Of a stretch of DNA of 64,000 nt, positions 45,202-53,524 are shown in pieces. Both the position numbers and the translations under genes were made by a program. The notes below the pieces were generated by a model. The model was given only the letters and a program-made list of their open reading frames with translations, did no database searches and was not told the DNA's origin. Origin of the DNA: Pseudomonas brassicacearum subsp. neoaurantiaca. Its GTDB lineage: Bacteria; Pseudomonadota; Gammaproteobacteria; Pseudomonadales; Pseudomonadaceae. Location of the stretch: contig NZ_VDLV01000026.1 in the NCBI RefSeq assembly GCF_013608025.1, positions 18,143 to 82,142 on the forward strand, read 5' to 3'. The first letter of the stretch is position 1. Each line of letters begins with the position of its first letter.

Positions 45202-46159
45202 GGTGAAAACTAAAATCGTTGTTACCGGATCTACCGGCTTTGTAGGTAGGGCATTAGCCGAATGCCTGATTTCTCATTCCGAATACGAGCTGTTATTGCC
45301 CGTTAGGAAAAATGTGAGTTTTTTTTCCGATAATATTCAAGTGTTACTGCCGGATCAAAATATGTATGCTCGGCCTATTCCTCTTGCTAACGTTCAAACT
45401 GTGGTGCATTTAGCTGGTAGGGCACATATTTTAGCTGATCATGCCCAGGACCCGCTAGATGAGTTTCGTAAAATAAATGTCAAGGCTACTGTTGATTTGG
45501 CTCGGCAGTCCATCCTCGCAGGCGTTAAAAGATTTATATTTGTTAGCTCCATAGGTGTTAACGGTACGCAAACGATTGATGGCGCTTTTAACGAATCTTC
45601 AATACCTAATCCCTTGGCAGATTATGCAATTTCAAAATTGGAGGCTGAAAAGGCGTTGTGGGAACTGGTGAAGGGGAGTTCTATGGAGCTAGTTGTCATT
45701 CGTCCGCCCTTGGTTTACGCGGGACATGCTCCGGGCAATTTTAACCGTCTGCTGAAGTTGGTTTCGTTGGGACTGCCCTTGCCTTTTGCTTCTCTAAAGA
45801 ATAGCAGGAGCATGATCGCGCTAGAAAATCTTGTAAGTTTTATTTGCCTATGCATAAAACACCCTTTTGCGGCTAATCAACTTTTTTTAATCGCCGATGC
45901 TTATCCGGTCTCCACGGCTGAAATTGTGACATTTCTTGCTGAAGGAATGGGTAGAAAAAGTCGTCTATTTCCTTTGGCGGACCCACTATTTCGGTTTGGA
46001 GCCATTATGCTTCGAAAGATGGCCGTTTATCACCAGCTATGTGGTTCATTAATTGTCGATGATAGAAAAGCTCGGGATTTGCTCGGTTGGGTTCCTCCAC
46101 TTGAAATTACTGACGCTCTGCGTTTAGCCGGGCGAAACTACACTGAAAATAAGGGGTGA
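45191..46159 (+). CDS. NAD-dependent epimerase/dehydratase (WbpV/WbpK-type 4-ketoreductase)
   Basis: A 322-aa extended SDR. The cofactor motif is VTGSTGFVGRAL, with HLAGRAHILAD, active-site FVSSIGVNG and DYAISKLEAEKAL (Tyr-x3-Lys). Proteins of this type beside wbpL and wbpM reduce the WbpM product (UDP-4-keto-6-deoxy-GlcNAc) to UDP-FucNAc or UDP-QuiNAc. Which epimer forms cannot be told from sequence. The start is GTG 45191, overlapping the previous gene; GTG 45203 is an alternative. Confidence 0.82.
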   Translation: MSAEVKTKIVVTGSTGFVGRALAECLISHSEYELLLPVRKNVSFFSDNIQVLLPDQNMYARPIPLANVQTVVHLAGRAHILADHAQDPLDEFRKINVKATVDLARQSILAGVKRFIFVSSIGVNGTQTIDGAFNESSIPNPLADYAISKLEAEKALWELVKGSSMELVVIRPPLVYAGHAPGNFNRLLKLVSLGLPLPFASLKNSRSMIALENLVSFICLCIKHPFAANQLFLIADAYPVSTAEIVTFLAEGMGRKSRLFPLADPLFRFGAIMLRKMAVYHQLCGSLIVDDRKARDLLGWVPPLEITDALRLAGRNYTENKG

Positions 46160-46187
46160 TTGTGTTTGGGTTAAGAGTGAGTCATCG

Positions 46188-47204
46188 ATGATAAGTCTAT
46201 TTTTTCTGTTGGTAATTTTTCTTCTGTCTGTTTTCCTAACTTGGGTTATACGGAGGTACGCTATTAGTCGAAATGTCATCGATATACCAACAGCGCGTAG
46301 CTCGCACTCTAACCCCACGCCACGTGGAGGCGGTGTTGCAATAGTATTGACTTTTTTGTGTGGTTTACCTGTTTTATCTATTATGGGTTATTTATCTTGG
46401 TATTCGACTTTGACGTTTATGGGAGCAGGAGCAGGCGTTGCGATTCTTGGCTTCTTGGATGATCATGGTCATATCCCAGCTCGTTGGCGCCTACTAGGTC
46501 ATTTTGCCGCAGCTGTATGGGCGATGTATTGGCTAGGGAAGATGCCGAGCGTTGTTTTTTTCGGGGCTGAGTTTGAGTTAGGTTGGCTAGGGACGTTCAT
46601 GGTGGTTCTTTATTTGGTCTGGATGCTCAATCTTTATAATTTTATGGACGGCATTGATGGCATTGCCAGCGTCGAGGCCATTTTTGCGTGTCTAGGTGCT
46701 TGTTTACTTTATTCGCAGAGCGGTTTCGAATCACTGATTGTCGCTCCGCTAGTACTTGCCATGGCGGTGTCTGGCTTTCTATGCTGGAATTTTCCCCCTG
46801 CGCGTATTTTCATGGGAGATGCGGGCAGTGGGTTTCTTGGGATCATTCTCGGAATTCTGTCTTTACAGGCGGCGTCCGCTTCGCCAAAGCTCCTGTGGAG
46901 CTGGTTAATTTTGCTAGGTGTATTTATCGTTGACGCGACTTTCACCCTATTACGGCGCTTGATGCGCGGTGATAAGGTGTATGAGGCCCATCGCAGCCAT
47001 GCCTACCAGTTTGCTTCGCGGCGCTATGGCAGCCACTTACCGGTTACGTTGGCAGTCGCGGCGATAAACCTCTTCTGGTTGCTGCCCCTTGCGGCGTCCG
47101 TTGTGCTTTGGGAGGTGGATGGGACGCTGGCCCTGATAGTTGCTTATGCACCCTTATTGGCTCTCGCAGCCTGTTTTCAGGCCGGCAAGCTTGAGAGAGT
47201 GTGA
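46188..47204 (+). CDS. wbpL: Undecaprenyl-phosphate sugar-1-phosphate transferase (WbpL type)
   Basis: A 338-aa membrane transferase of the MraY/WecA family with about 10-11 helices. Key motifs are PTPRGGG, the Mg-binding GFLDDHGHIPARWRLLGH, NLYNFMDGIDGIA, and ARIFMGDAGSGFLG, and the loop HRSHAYQFASRRYGSH typical of WbpL/WecA proteins. It starts O-unit synthesis by putting FucNAc- or QuiNAc-1-phosphate (or GlcNAc-1-P) on undecaprenyl phosphate. Base composition becomes more GC-rich toward its 3' end, the right edge of the AT-rich block. Confidence 0.92.
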   Translation: MISLFFLLVIFLLSVFLTWVIRRYAISRNVIDIPTARSSHSNPTPRGGGVAIVLTFLCGLPVLSIMGYLSWYSTLTFMGAGAGVAILGFLDDHGHIPARWRLLGHFAAAVWAMYWLGKMPSVVFFGAEFELGWLGTFMVVLYLVWMLNLYNFMDGIDGIASVEAIFACLGACLLYSQSGFESLIVAPLVLAMAVSGFLCWNFPPARIFMGDAGSGFLGIILGILSLQAASASPKLLWSWLILLGVFIVDATFTLLRRLMRGDKVYEAHRSHAYQFASRRYGSHLPVTLAVAAINLFWLLPLAASVVLWEVDGTLALIVAYAPLLALAACFQAGKLERV

Positions 47205-47313
47205 TGGCAAAATAATTTCACCGCTTTTGTTCAAATCCAACCGACCGGCGTAAGGTTGTGTATTTGGTAATTTTTGCTTGGTTTAAGCAGCAGTCCAAGG
47301 TGCAGAAAAAATT

Positions 47314-49308
47314 ATGGATAAATTGAGGACGGTCCTACTGGGGCTGCCAAGGCGCGATAAGCGGGTTATTCAGGTCATTATGGATATCATTCTGGTCTGG
47401 ATTGCTCTGTGGCTGGCGTTTGTCGTGCGGCTTGGTGTCGAGGCCTTGATCGCTCCCATCAACACACACCTCTGGCTGTTCGTTTCTGCTCCGTTAGTCG
47501 CTATTCCAATTTTCATTCGCTTTGGCATGTACCGTGCGGTAATGCGTTATTTTGGTAACGATGCGCTGATCGCCATATGCAAAGCGGTTAGTCTCTCTGC
47601 GCTGTTGCTGGCGCTCGTGGTGTACTGGTACAGCAATCATAGGACTGTTGTCCCGCGCTCCATCATCTTCAATTATTGGTGGTTGAGCCTGATCATGATC
47701 GGCGGGCTTCGTCTCGTGATGCGCCAATACTTTCTGGGCGACTGGTTCACGGCCGCCCAACATGTCCCCTTCACCAATCGAGACGACGGCCTGCCCAAGG
47801 TTGCTATCTATGGCGCCGGCGCAGCAGGCAACCAGCTTGTCGCCGCGCTGCGTATGGGGCGAGTGATGCGACCGGTTGCGTTCATAGATGATGACAGCAG
47901 CATCGCCGACCGGGTCATCGCAGGGCTCCAGGTCTATCAACCCAACCACATTCAAAAAATGATCGACGCGACTGGCGCCCAGGAAATACTGCTCGCCATT
48001 CCTTCTTCATCACGTGGTCGACGTCGAGAAATCCTGACCCTGCTTGAAGGTTTCCCACTGCACGTTCGCAGCGTCCCGGGCTTCATGGATCTGGCCAGCG
48101 GCCGGGTTAAGGTGGACGACATCCAGGAAGTGGATATTGCGGACCTTCTAGGACGTGATGCGGTGCCGGCGCAACCTGATCTATTAGAGCATTGCATCAC
48201 CGGCCAATCCGTTCTGGTCACCGGCGCTGGCGGTTCGATCGGTTCTGAGCTTTGTCGGCAGATCCTGGCATTGAAACCCACTACGCTGCTGCTTTTCGAG
48301 CACAGCGAATTTAATCTCTACAGTATTTTGTCCGAACTTGAGCCGCGGATTGCTCGGGAATCTCTATCTGTTCGCCTATTGCCGATCTTGGGTTCGGTTC
48401 GCAACCAAGAGAAACTGCTCGATGTGATGAAGACTTGGAATGTCGACACGGTCTACCACGCAGCGGCCTATAAGCACGTGCCAATGGTCGAGCACAACAT
48501 CGCCGAAGGTGTCTTGAACAATGTAATCGGTACCCTGAACACTGCGCAGGCTGCATTGCAGGCGGGTGTGTCGAACTTTGTCTTGATCTCCACCGACAAG
48601 GCTGTACGCCCGACCAATGTAATGGGTAGCACCAAGCGGCTCGCTGAGCTGACGTTGCAAGCATTGAGTCGTGAATTGGCCCCGGTGCTGTTCGGTGACC
48701 AGGCCAACGTTTCACGAGTTAACAAGACTCGCTTCACTATGGTCCGCTTCGGTAACGTACTGGGCTCCTCCGGATCGGTTATTCCGCTGTTCCATAAGCA
48801 GATCAAATCCGGTGGGCCGTTGACCGTTACCCATCCCAAGATCACGCGATACTTCATGACTATCCCCGAAGCAGCCCAACTGGTGATTCAAGCCGGTTCC
48901 ATGGGCTTGGGGGGAGATGTGTTTGTGCTGGACATGGGCGAGCCGGTGAAAATCGTTGAGCTGGCGGAGAAGATGATCCACTTGTCTGGCTTGAGCGTTC
49001 GGTCCGAGAAGAATCCGCACGGTGATATCTCAATCAAATTCACCGGCTTGCGCCCCGGCGAGAAGCTTTATGAGGAGTTGCTGATAGGCGACAACGTCGT
49101 TGCTACCCAGCATCCAATGATCATGAGCGCCAATGAAGACTTCCTGCCTTGGGACGTCCTCAAGCTAAGGCTGGCAGATTTACTCATCGCCATCGAAGAA
49201 GACGATTACGCACGAGTCCGTCAGTTGCTTCGCGACACCGTCAGTGGTTACGCCCCGGACGGAGAAATTGTTGACTGGATCTACCAGCAGCGTCATCTTG
49301 AGCCCTGA
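47314..49308 (+). CDS. wbpM: UDP-GlcNAc 4,6-dehydratase WbpM
   Basis: A 664-aa inner-membrane enzyme with four N-terminal TM helices (about 15-125), then a Rossmann-like region with YGAGAAGNQL (about 166) and the catalytic SDR domain with VTGAGGSIGSEL (from about 300). The active site reads STDKAVRPTNVMGSTKR, the Met-x3-Lys variant typical of the large WbpM/FlaA1 group. It makes UDP-4-keto-6-deoxy-GlcNAc for the SDR and WbpL upstream. Its codon use is like the core genome, and it marks the conserved right end of the locus. Followed by a hairpin. Confidence 0.95.
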   Translation: MDKLRTVLLGLPRRDKRVIQVIMDIILVWIALWLAFVVRLGVEALIAPINTHLWLFVSAPLVAIPIFIRFGMYRAVMRYFGNDALIAICKAVSLSALLLALVVYWYSNHRTVVPRSIIFNYWWLSLIMIGGLRLVMRQYFLGDWFTAAQHVPFTNRDDGLPKVAIYGAGAAGNQLVAALRMGRVMRPVAFIDDDSSIADRVIAGLQVYQPNHIQKMIDATGAQEILLAIPSSSRGRRREILTLLEGFPLHVRSVPGFMDLASGRVKVDDIQEVDIADLLGRDAVPAQPDLLEHCITGQSVLVTGAGGSIGSELCRQILALKPTTLLLFEHSEFNLYSILSELEPRIARESLSVRLLPILGSVRNQEKLLDVMKTWNVDTVYHAAAYKHVPMVEHNIAEGVLNNVIGTLNTAQAALQAGVSNFVLISTDKAVRPTNVMGSTKRLAELTLQALSRELAPVLFGDQANVSRVNKTRFTMVRFGNVLGSSGSVIPLFHKQIKSGGPLTVTHPKITRYFMTIPEAAQLVIQAGSMGLGGDVFVLDMGEPVKIVELAEKMIHLSGLSVRSEKNPHGDISIKFTGLRPGEKLYEELLIGDNVVATQHPMIMSANEDFLPWDVLKLRLADLLIAIEEDDYARVRQLLRDTVSGYAPDGEIVDWIYQQRHLEP

Positions 49309-49368
49309 TTGTTACATACTTCGTAACGTACACACTTTTGACAGCTCCACACCATCGCCTAAGTTTGG

Positions 49369-49393
49369 GAAGCAGCTTCGGAAAAGCTGCTTC
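49369..49393 (+). terminator. Hairpin after wbpM
   Basis: A 10-bp stem (GAAGCAGCTT / AAGCTGCTTC) with a 5-nt loop is followed by TCTCTC. It is probably a terminator, although the T tract is poor. Confidence 0.5.
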
Positions 49394-49422
49394 TCTCTCA
49401 ACGATGTCATGGAGCGTTACTT

Positions 49423-49758
49423 ATGCGTACAGGCTATTTCTACTCGCTGATTTTTGCCTTCCTCACCAGCGCCTCGATTGCTGTTATTGCTGCCCCAGCG
49501 GTCAAGCCGGAGTCGGTTGCTTCGCCGTTGGCGGTGGAGCAGCCAGTGAAAACGCAAGGCGCCAAGGTGAATTTGAACGGGGCAGATGCCGCAACGTTGC
49601 AGCGCGAGCTGTCAGGGATAGGAAAGGGCAAGGCCGAGGCGATTGTTGCCTATCGGGAGAGTAATGGGCCTTTTTCGTCGGTAGACGAACTGCTTGAGGT
49701 TAAAGGCATTGGCAAGGCGATTCTCGATAGGAATCGTGACAAGCTGGAAGTGAATTGA
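49423..49758 (+). CDS. ComEA-like helix-hairpin-helix protein
   Basis: A 111-aa exported protein with a signal peptide (cleavage likely after IAA/AP near residue 24) and a C-terminal double helix-hairpin-helix domain (VNLNGADAATLQRELSGIGKGKAEAIVAYR, then VKGIGKAILDRN). ComEA proteins bind DNA in the periplasm during uptake. Many pseudomonads keep this gene after wbpM whether or not they are transformable, so competence is not proven. A strong terminator follows. Confidence 0.85.
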   Translation: MRTGYFYSLIFAFLTSASIAVIAAPAVKPESVASPLAVEQPVKTQGAKVNLNGADAATLQRELSGIGKGKAEAIVAYRESNGPFSSVDELLEVKGIGKAILDRNRDKLEVN

Positions 49759-49772
49759 GGGTTATTTAAGGG

Positions 49773-49798
49773 AGGCCAGTCGGATGACTGGCCTTTTT
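49773..49798 (+). terminator. Rho-independent terminator after comEA-like gene
   Basis: A 9-bp stem (AGGCCAGTC / GACTGGCCT) with loop GGAT is followed by TTTTT (the last stem T continues into the run). Confidence 0.9.
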
Positions 49799-49896
49799 GC
49801 TATATCCAGTGAATGGAATTTGAGTTGGTCAGCGCCTTGTGGCATAGAAACTGATTACCTAATGCCAACTGATTGTTCAACAATCCAAGGCCCTCC

Positions 49897-50550
49897 ATGA
49901 CTAGCCCTCTCTCCCTAGCCGACCAAATCACCCTCGAACTCCGCGCCGACATCATCGGCGGCCGCCTAATCCCCGGCATGGCGCTGATCGAAAACAACCT
50001 GGTCTCAGCCTACAACGCTTCTCGCAACACCATTCGCGAAGCGTTACACCGTCTCGGTCAGGAGGGCTTGACCCGTTACGTGCGTAACAAAGGGGTCATG
50101 GTCCGCAGGTTGGGTGTCGACGACGTGCGGGACGTGTTCAAGGTCCGTCGCACCTTGGAGCTTCAGGCCATTCTCACCAGCAAGCCATTGAGCGAATACC
50201 AGTCCGACCGCATGCTCGAAGCGTTGGAAGCCGCCGAGCTGGCTCGCGAGCGCGAAGATTGGCGGGCGGTGGGCACCCACGGTCTGGCCTTCCATCAACA
50301 CATCGTGGGGCTGATGCGCAGTCCCTTGCTCGATGAGTTCTTCACTAATGTGGTGGCGCAGCTGCGTTTGGTGTTTTGTTCCGCCCCCGATGAGGCACGT
50401 TTCCAGGCGCCGTGGCTTGCCCGTGACCGGAAAATCCACGATTTGCTGGCCGAAGGTAACAAGCGCGCTGCCCACGACGAGTTGAGCCTTTACCTCGACG
50501 ATTCCGAGCAGTTGCTTCTGCATCTACTGACTCCCGCCAACCCTCACTGA
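49897..50550 (+). CDS. GntR-family regulator, FCD subgroup
   Basis: A 217-aa transcription factor with an N-terminal winged helix (about 5-70: LADQITLELRADIIGGRLIPGMALIE.. SRNTIREALHRLGQEGLTRY) and a helical FCD ligand-binding domain (about 80-210). The latter has candidate metal-binding histidines (GTHGLAFHQHIVGL). FCD regulators usually respond to organic acids or amines. The start is ATG 49897 with AAGG upstream. It lies 16 nt before the DUF1989 gene and probably controls it and perhaps the permease. Confidence 0.87.
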   Translation: MTSPLSLADQITLELRADIIGGRLIPGMALIENNLVSAYNASRNTIREALHRLGQEGLTRYVRNKGVMVRRLGVDDVRDVFKVRRTLELQAILTSKPLSEYQSDRMLEALEAAELAREREDWRAVGTHGLAFHQHIVGLMRSPLLDEFFTNVVAQLRLVFCSAPDEARFQAPWLARDRKIHDLLAEGNKRAAHDELSLYLDDSEQLLLHLLTPANPH

Positions 50551-50566
50551 TCAAAGGACTCGCGCC

Positions 50567-51418
50567 ATGTACAAAGACTACCCAGCCGCCTACCAGGTCA
50601 GCAAAGGCTCCGCCCTGCAAGTGGACAAACCCTTCTACGACCGCATCCGCACCGAGCAGGACAAGCGCACGCTGATCGAGCAGTTCGAAGTCCCAATCCG
50701 CACCGGCCGTGCCTGGCATGTGCCGGCCGGTCATGTCTTCCGTGTGACAACCCCGGTCGGTCCGCAAGTGGGGGACTTCAACGTCTGGAATGCCAACGAT
50801 CCGCGGGAGCGCTTATGGGCGGCTCGTACTCGTCAGCTTCAAGGCGCTCATGTCAGCACCTATGATCGGTTGTGGTCGAACCTGCCATTCCTGCGGCCAT
50901 TGGTAACGATCACCGATGACAGCTTGGCGGCTTACGGCATCGACGAACATGGCGGGCGCTTGCACGATTTGTTGGGGACGCGCTGTGACCCGTATGTGAA
51001 CAAAATGCTGACCGGTGAGGATTTCCATCATCACTGCCACTCGAACCTGACCCGTGCGGTGTTGCCCCACGGCCTGACGGAGTTCGATGTGCATGACGTG
51101 TTGAATATCTTCCAGTGCACCGGGCTGAATCATGACGACATGTATTTCATGAAGGCTTGTCCGGCGCAGAAGGGCGATTACCTGGAGTTTTTTGCCGAGA
51201 TTGATTTGTTGTGTGCGCTGTCGACTTGTCCTGGAGGGGATCTGTCGCTGGCGATGTGGGGCCCCGACGCACAGGATCCGTTAAGCGTTTGTCGTCCGCT
51301 GGGGGTGGAGATCTATCGGTTGGAGGATTCGTTGCTGGAAGGCTGGAGTCAGCCTGAGCGGGCGGCGTACAAGGGGCTGCATGGGTTGCATATTGCCAAG
51401 GCGGATTGGGAGAAGTAA
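50567..51418 (+). CDS. DUF1989 protein (urea-carboxylase-associated family)
   Basis: A 283-aa member of DUF1989. Some relatives (the former urea-carboxylase-associated proteins) form carboxyguanidine deiminase, a zinc enzyme of guanidine breakdown. Candidate metal or catalytic residues here are Cys140 (LGTRCDPYV), the cluster HHHCHSN (154-160) and Cys221 (STCPGGDLSLAMWG). Only one such subunit is present, and no urea carboxylase or allophanate hydrolase is next to it, so it acts on something else or pairs with distant genes. AAAGGACTCGCGCC lies upstream. Confidence 0.8.
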   Translation: MYKDYPAAYQVSKGSALQVDKPFYDRIRTEQDKRTLIEQFEVPIRTGRAWHVPAGHVFRVTTPVGPQVGDFNVWNANDPRERLWAARTRQLQGAHVSTYDRLWSNLPFLRPLVTITDDSLAAYGIDEHGGRLHDLLGTRCDPYVNKMLTGEDFHHHCHSNLTRAVLPHGLTEFDVHDVLNIFQCTGLNHDDMYFMKACPAQKGDYLEFFAEIDLLCALSTCPGGDLSLAMWGPDAQDPLSVCRPLGVEIYRLEDSLLEGWSQPERAAYKGLHGLHIAKADWEK

Positions 51419-51443
51419 TACCGCAACGGCGCCAGCGGCCCTT

Positions 51444-51573
51444 GTGGCGAGGGGGCTTGCTCCCGCTGGGCTGCGGAGCGGCCCCAGATGCCTTGAACGC
51501 AATAGAGCTGACACGCCGCGGCAGCAGGGTTGGGGGCGCTTCGCGCCCCAGCGGGAGCAAGCTCCCTCGCCAC
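51444..51573. repeat. REP doublet, GTGGCGAGGGAGC family
   Basis: Inverted copies (left arm GTGGCGAGGGGGC) with a spacer of about 80 nt lie between the DUF1989 and DUF2897 genes. Confidence 0.85.
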
Positions 51574-51583
51574 GAAAAGCGGG

Positions 51584-51751
51584 TCAGCGATCCTTGGCCT
51601 CTTTCGCATCCATTTCCGCATTGCGCTCGGCAACACGCTTGCGCTGTTCGTCCGTCAGCTCAACCTTGTTGGCGGTGTCGCGCAGCATCATCAAACCACC
51701 CACGATCGAGCCGATGGCGACGATCAGGATTAACCAGGCATACCAGGGCAT
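51584..51751 (-). CDS. Small DUF2897-type membrane protein
   Basis: A 55-aa protein starting MPWYAWLILIVAIGSIVGGLM, with one N-terminal transmembrane helix, then a charged helical tail (ELTDEQRKRVAERNAEMDAKEAKDR in parts). AAGGAGAGCCCT precedes the ATG. This matches the small DUF2897 family of pseudomonads, function unknown. It starts about 120 nt downstream of the permease gene on the same strand, so it may be co-transcribed with it or use its own promoter. Confidence 0.75.
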   Translation of the reverse strand: MPWYAWLILIVAIGSIVGGLMMLRDTANKVELTDEQRKRVAERNAEMDAKEAKDR

Positions 51752-51870
51752 AGGGCTCTCCTTGAGGGGGCCGTGGCCAAGCGAGTCTTTCGCTGACCAT
51801 GGCCCCTATCACTTATGAGCGAAGGCTGTTCGCAGTGGTTCCATACTACGCCCGTTATGCCGATATCACC

Positions 51871-53235
51871 TTATAGCCCGGTCAACATCGCATCGGCCGG
51901 AGCGTCTGCACGCAACTGCGCGGTCAGGACGAAATAGACGAAACCGACTGCCATGAAACCGAGGAATATCAGGCCGATCAGGGCATTGAACCAGGCCATC
52001 GCCACCAGGCACACCACCGCCAGGACCAAGGCGATGCCCGGCACGATCGGATAGCCCGGCGCGCGGAAGGTGCGTTCCAGGCTGGGCTCGGTTTTGCGCA
52101 ACTTGAACAGGCTGAGCATGCTCATGATGTACATGACAATTGCGCCGAACACGGCCATGGTGATCATCGCGGCGGTGAGGGTCATGCCGCCGAGGTTGAT
52201 CAGGCCGTCGCTGTAGATGGCGGCGATGCCGATCAGGCCGCCGGCGATGATGGCTCGGTGCGGAGTCTGGAAACGCGAGAGTTTGGCGAGGGAGGCGGGG
52301 AGGTAGCCGGCCCGGGCCAGGGCGAAGAACTGGCGCGAGTAGCCTAGGATGATGCCGTGGAAGCTCGCCACCAGGCCGAACAGGCCGATCCAGACGAGCA
52401 TGTGCAGCCAGCCGGAGCTTTCACCGACCACGGCTTTCATGGCTTGGGGCAGCGGGTCGTTGATATTGGACAAGGTGCTCCAGTCACCCACGCCGCCAGC
52501 AAAGAACATCACGCCCATCGCCAGCACCACCAAAGTCAGGATGCCGCTGATGTAGGCCTTGGGGATCGTGCGTTTCGGGTCCTTGGCTTCTTCGGCGGCC
52601 ATGGCCGCGCCTTCGATGGCGAGGAAGAACCAGATCGCGAAGGGGATCGCCGCGAACATCCCGGTAATGGCGGGTGCGCCGAACACGTCGGAGCCGGCCC
52701 AGCCGTTCAGGGCGAAGTTGCTGAAGCTGAAGGCGGGCGCGACCACGCCCATGAATACCAGCAACTCGGCGACGGCCAGTACGCAGACGATCAGCTCGAA
52801 GGTTGCGGCCAGTTTCACACCGAGGATGTTCAGGCCCATGAACACGATGTACGCGCCGACGGCGGCGTGTTTCGGGTCGAGCGCCGGAAATTGCACGTTC
52901 AGGTAGGCGCCGATGGCGAGCGCGATGGCGGGCGGTGCGAAGACGAATTCGATGAGGGTTGCCAGCCCGGCAATCAGGCCACCTTTCTCGCCAAAGGCCC
53001 GACGGCTGTAGGCGAACGGTCCGCCGGCGTGGGGAATGGCTGTGGTCAGTTCGGTGAAGCTGAAGATGAAGCAGGTGTACATGGCCGCGACCATGAATGA
53101 CGTCACCAGAAAGCCCAGCGTGCCGGCGACGCCCCAGCCGTAGCTCCAGCCGAAGTACTCGCCGGATATCACCAGGCCGACAGCAATGCCCCATAAGTGC
53201 AGGGTGCCCAAGGTTGGTTTGAGTTGTGTATTCAT
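51871..53235 (-). CDS. eat: Ethanolamine-type amino acid/amine permease
   Basis: A 454-aa APC-superfamily permease with 12 predicted helices. The opening (LGTLHLWGIAVGLVISGEYFGWSYGWG in parts) and AIEGAAMAAEEAKDPKRTIPKAYISGILTL fit the ethanolamine permease family. It should be a proton symporter for ethanolamine or a related amine. ATG 53235 has GGGGAG upstream; longer upstream readings lack family-like sequence. No eutBC genes are adjacent, which leaves the substrate open. It is convergent with the GntR-DUF1989 pair. Confidence 0.83.
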   Translation of the reverse strand: MNTQLKPTLGTLHLWGIAVGLVISGEYFGWSYGWGVAGTLGFLVTSFMVAAMYTCFIFSFTELTTAIPHAGGPFAYSRRAFGEKGGLIAGLATLIEFVFAPPAIALAIGAYLNVQFPALDPKHAAVGAYIVFMGLNILGVKLAATFELIVCVLAVAELLVFMGVVAPAFSFSNFALNGWAGSDVFGAPAITGMFAAIPFAIWFFLAIEGAAMAAEEAKDPKRTIPKAYISGILTLVVLAMGVMFFAGGVGDWSTLSNINDPLPQAMKAVVGESSGWLHMLVWIGLFGLVASFHGIILGYSRQFFALARAGYLPASLAKLSRFQTPHRAIIAGGLIGIAAIYSDGLINLGGMTLTAAMITMAVFGAIVMYIMSMLSLFKLRKTEPSLERTFRAPGYPIVPGIALVLAVVCLVAMAWFNALIGLIFLGFMAVGFVYFVLTAQLRADAPADAMLTGL

Positions 53236-53445
53236 GGTGGCTCCCCTCGATCCATAGCAAAAGCGCTCGGTAGGGGCAGTGCAGTGGGCGTGCCAGTGTG
53301 GTTTTGGCGGTCGTAATGGGTGAAATTGTGTCGTATAGGGATATTTTATCTTTGGTTGGGCATGCGAACGCCCCAATTCAGCGCTTCAATTCATTGTTTT
53401 TGATTCTCTTGCGCCCGCATATAGCGCTGGTTATAGCCACAGAGA

Positions 53446-53470
53446 AGGCCTTCAAAGGAAGGCCTGATTT
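53446..53470. terminator. Hairpin between rmlA and the permease gene
   Basis: An 8-bp stem (AGGCCTTC / GAAGGCCT) with loop AAAG is followed on the plus strand by GATTTTA. It sits 60 nt past the end of rmlA and may stop minus-strand transcription, though the T run is better on the plus strand. Confidence 0.5.
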
Positions 53471-53524
53471 TATCATTAAGTGTTCAAGCCCTACCTTCTT
53501 CCATCGACATTGGCTGGTATCCCA

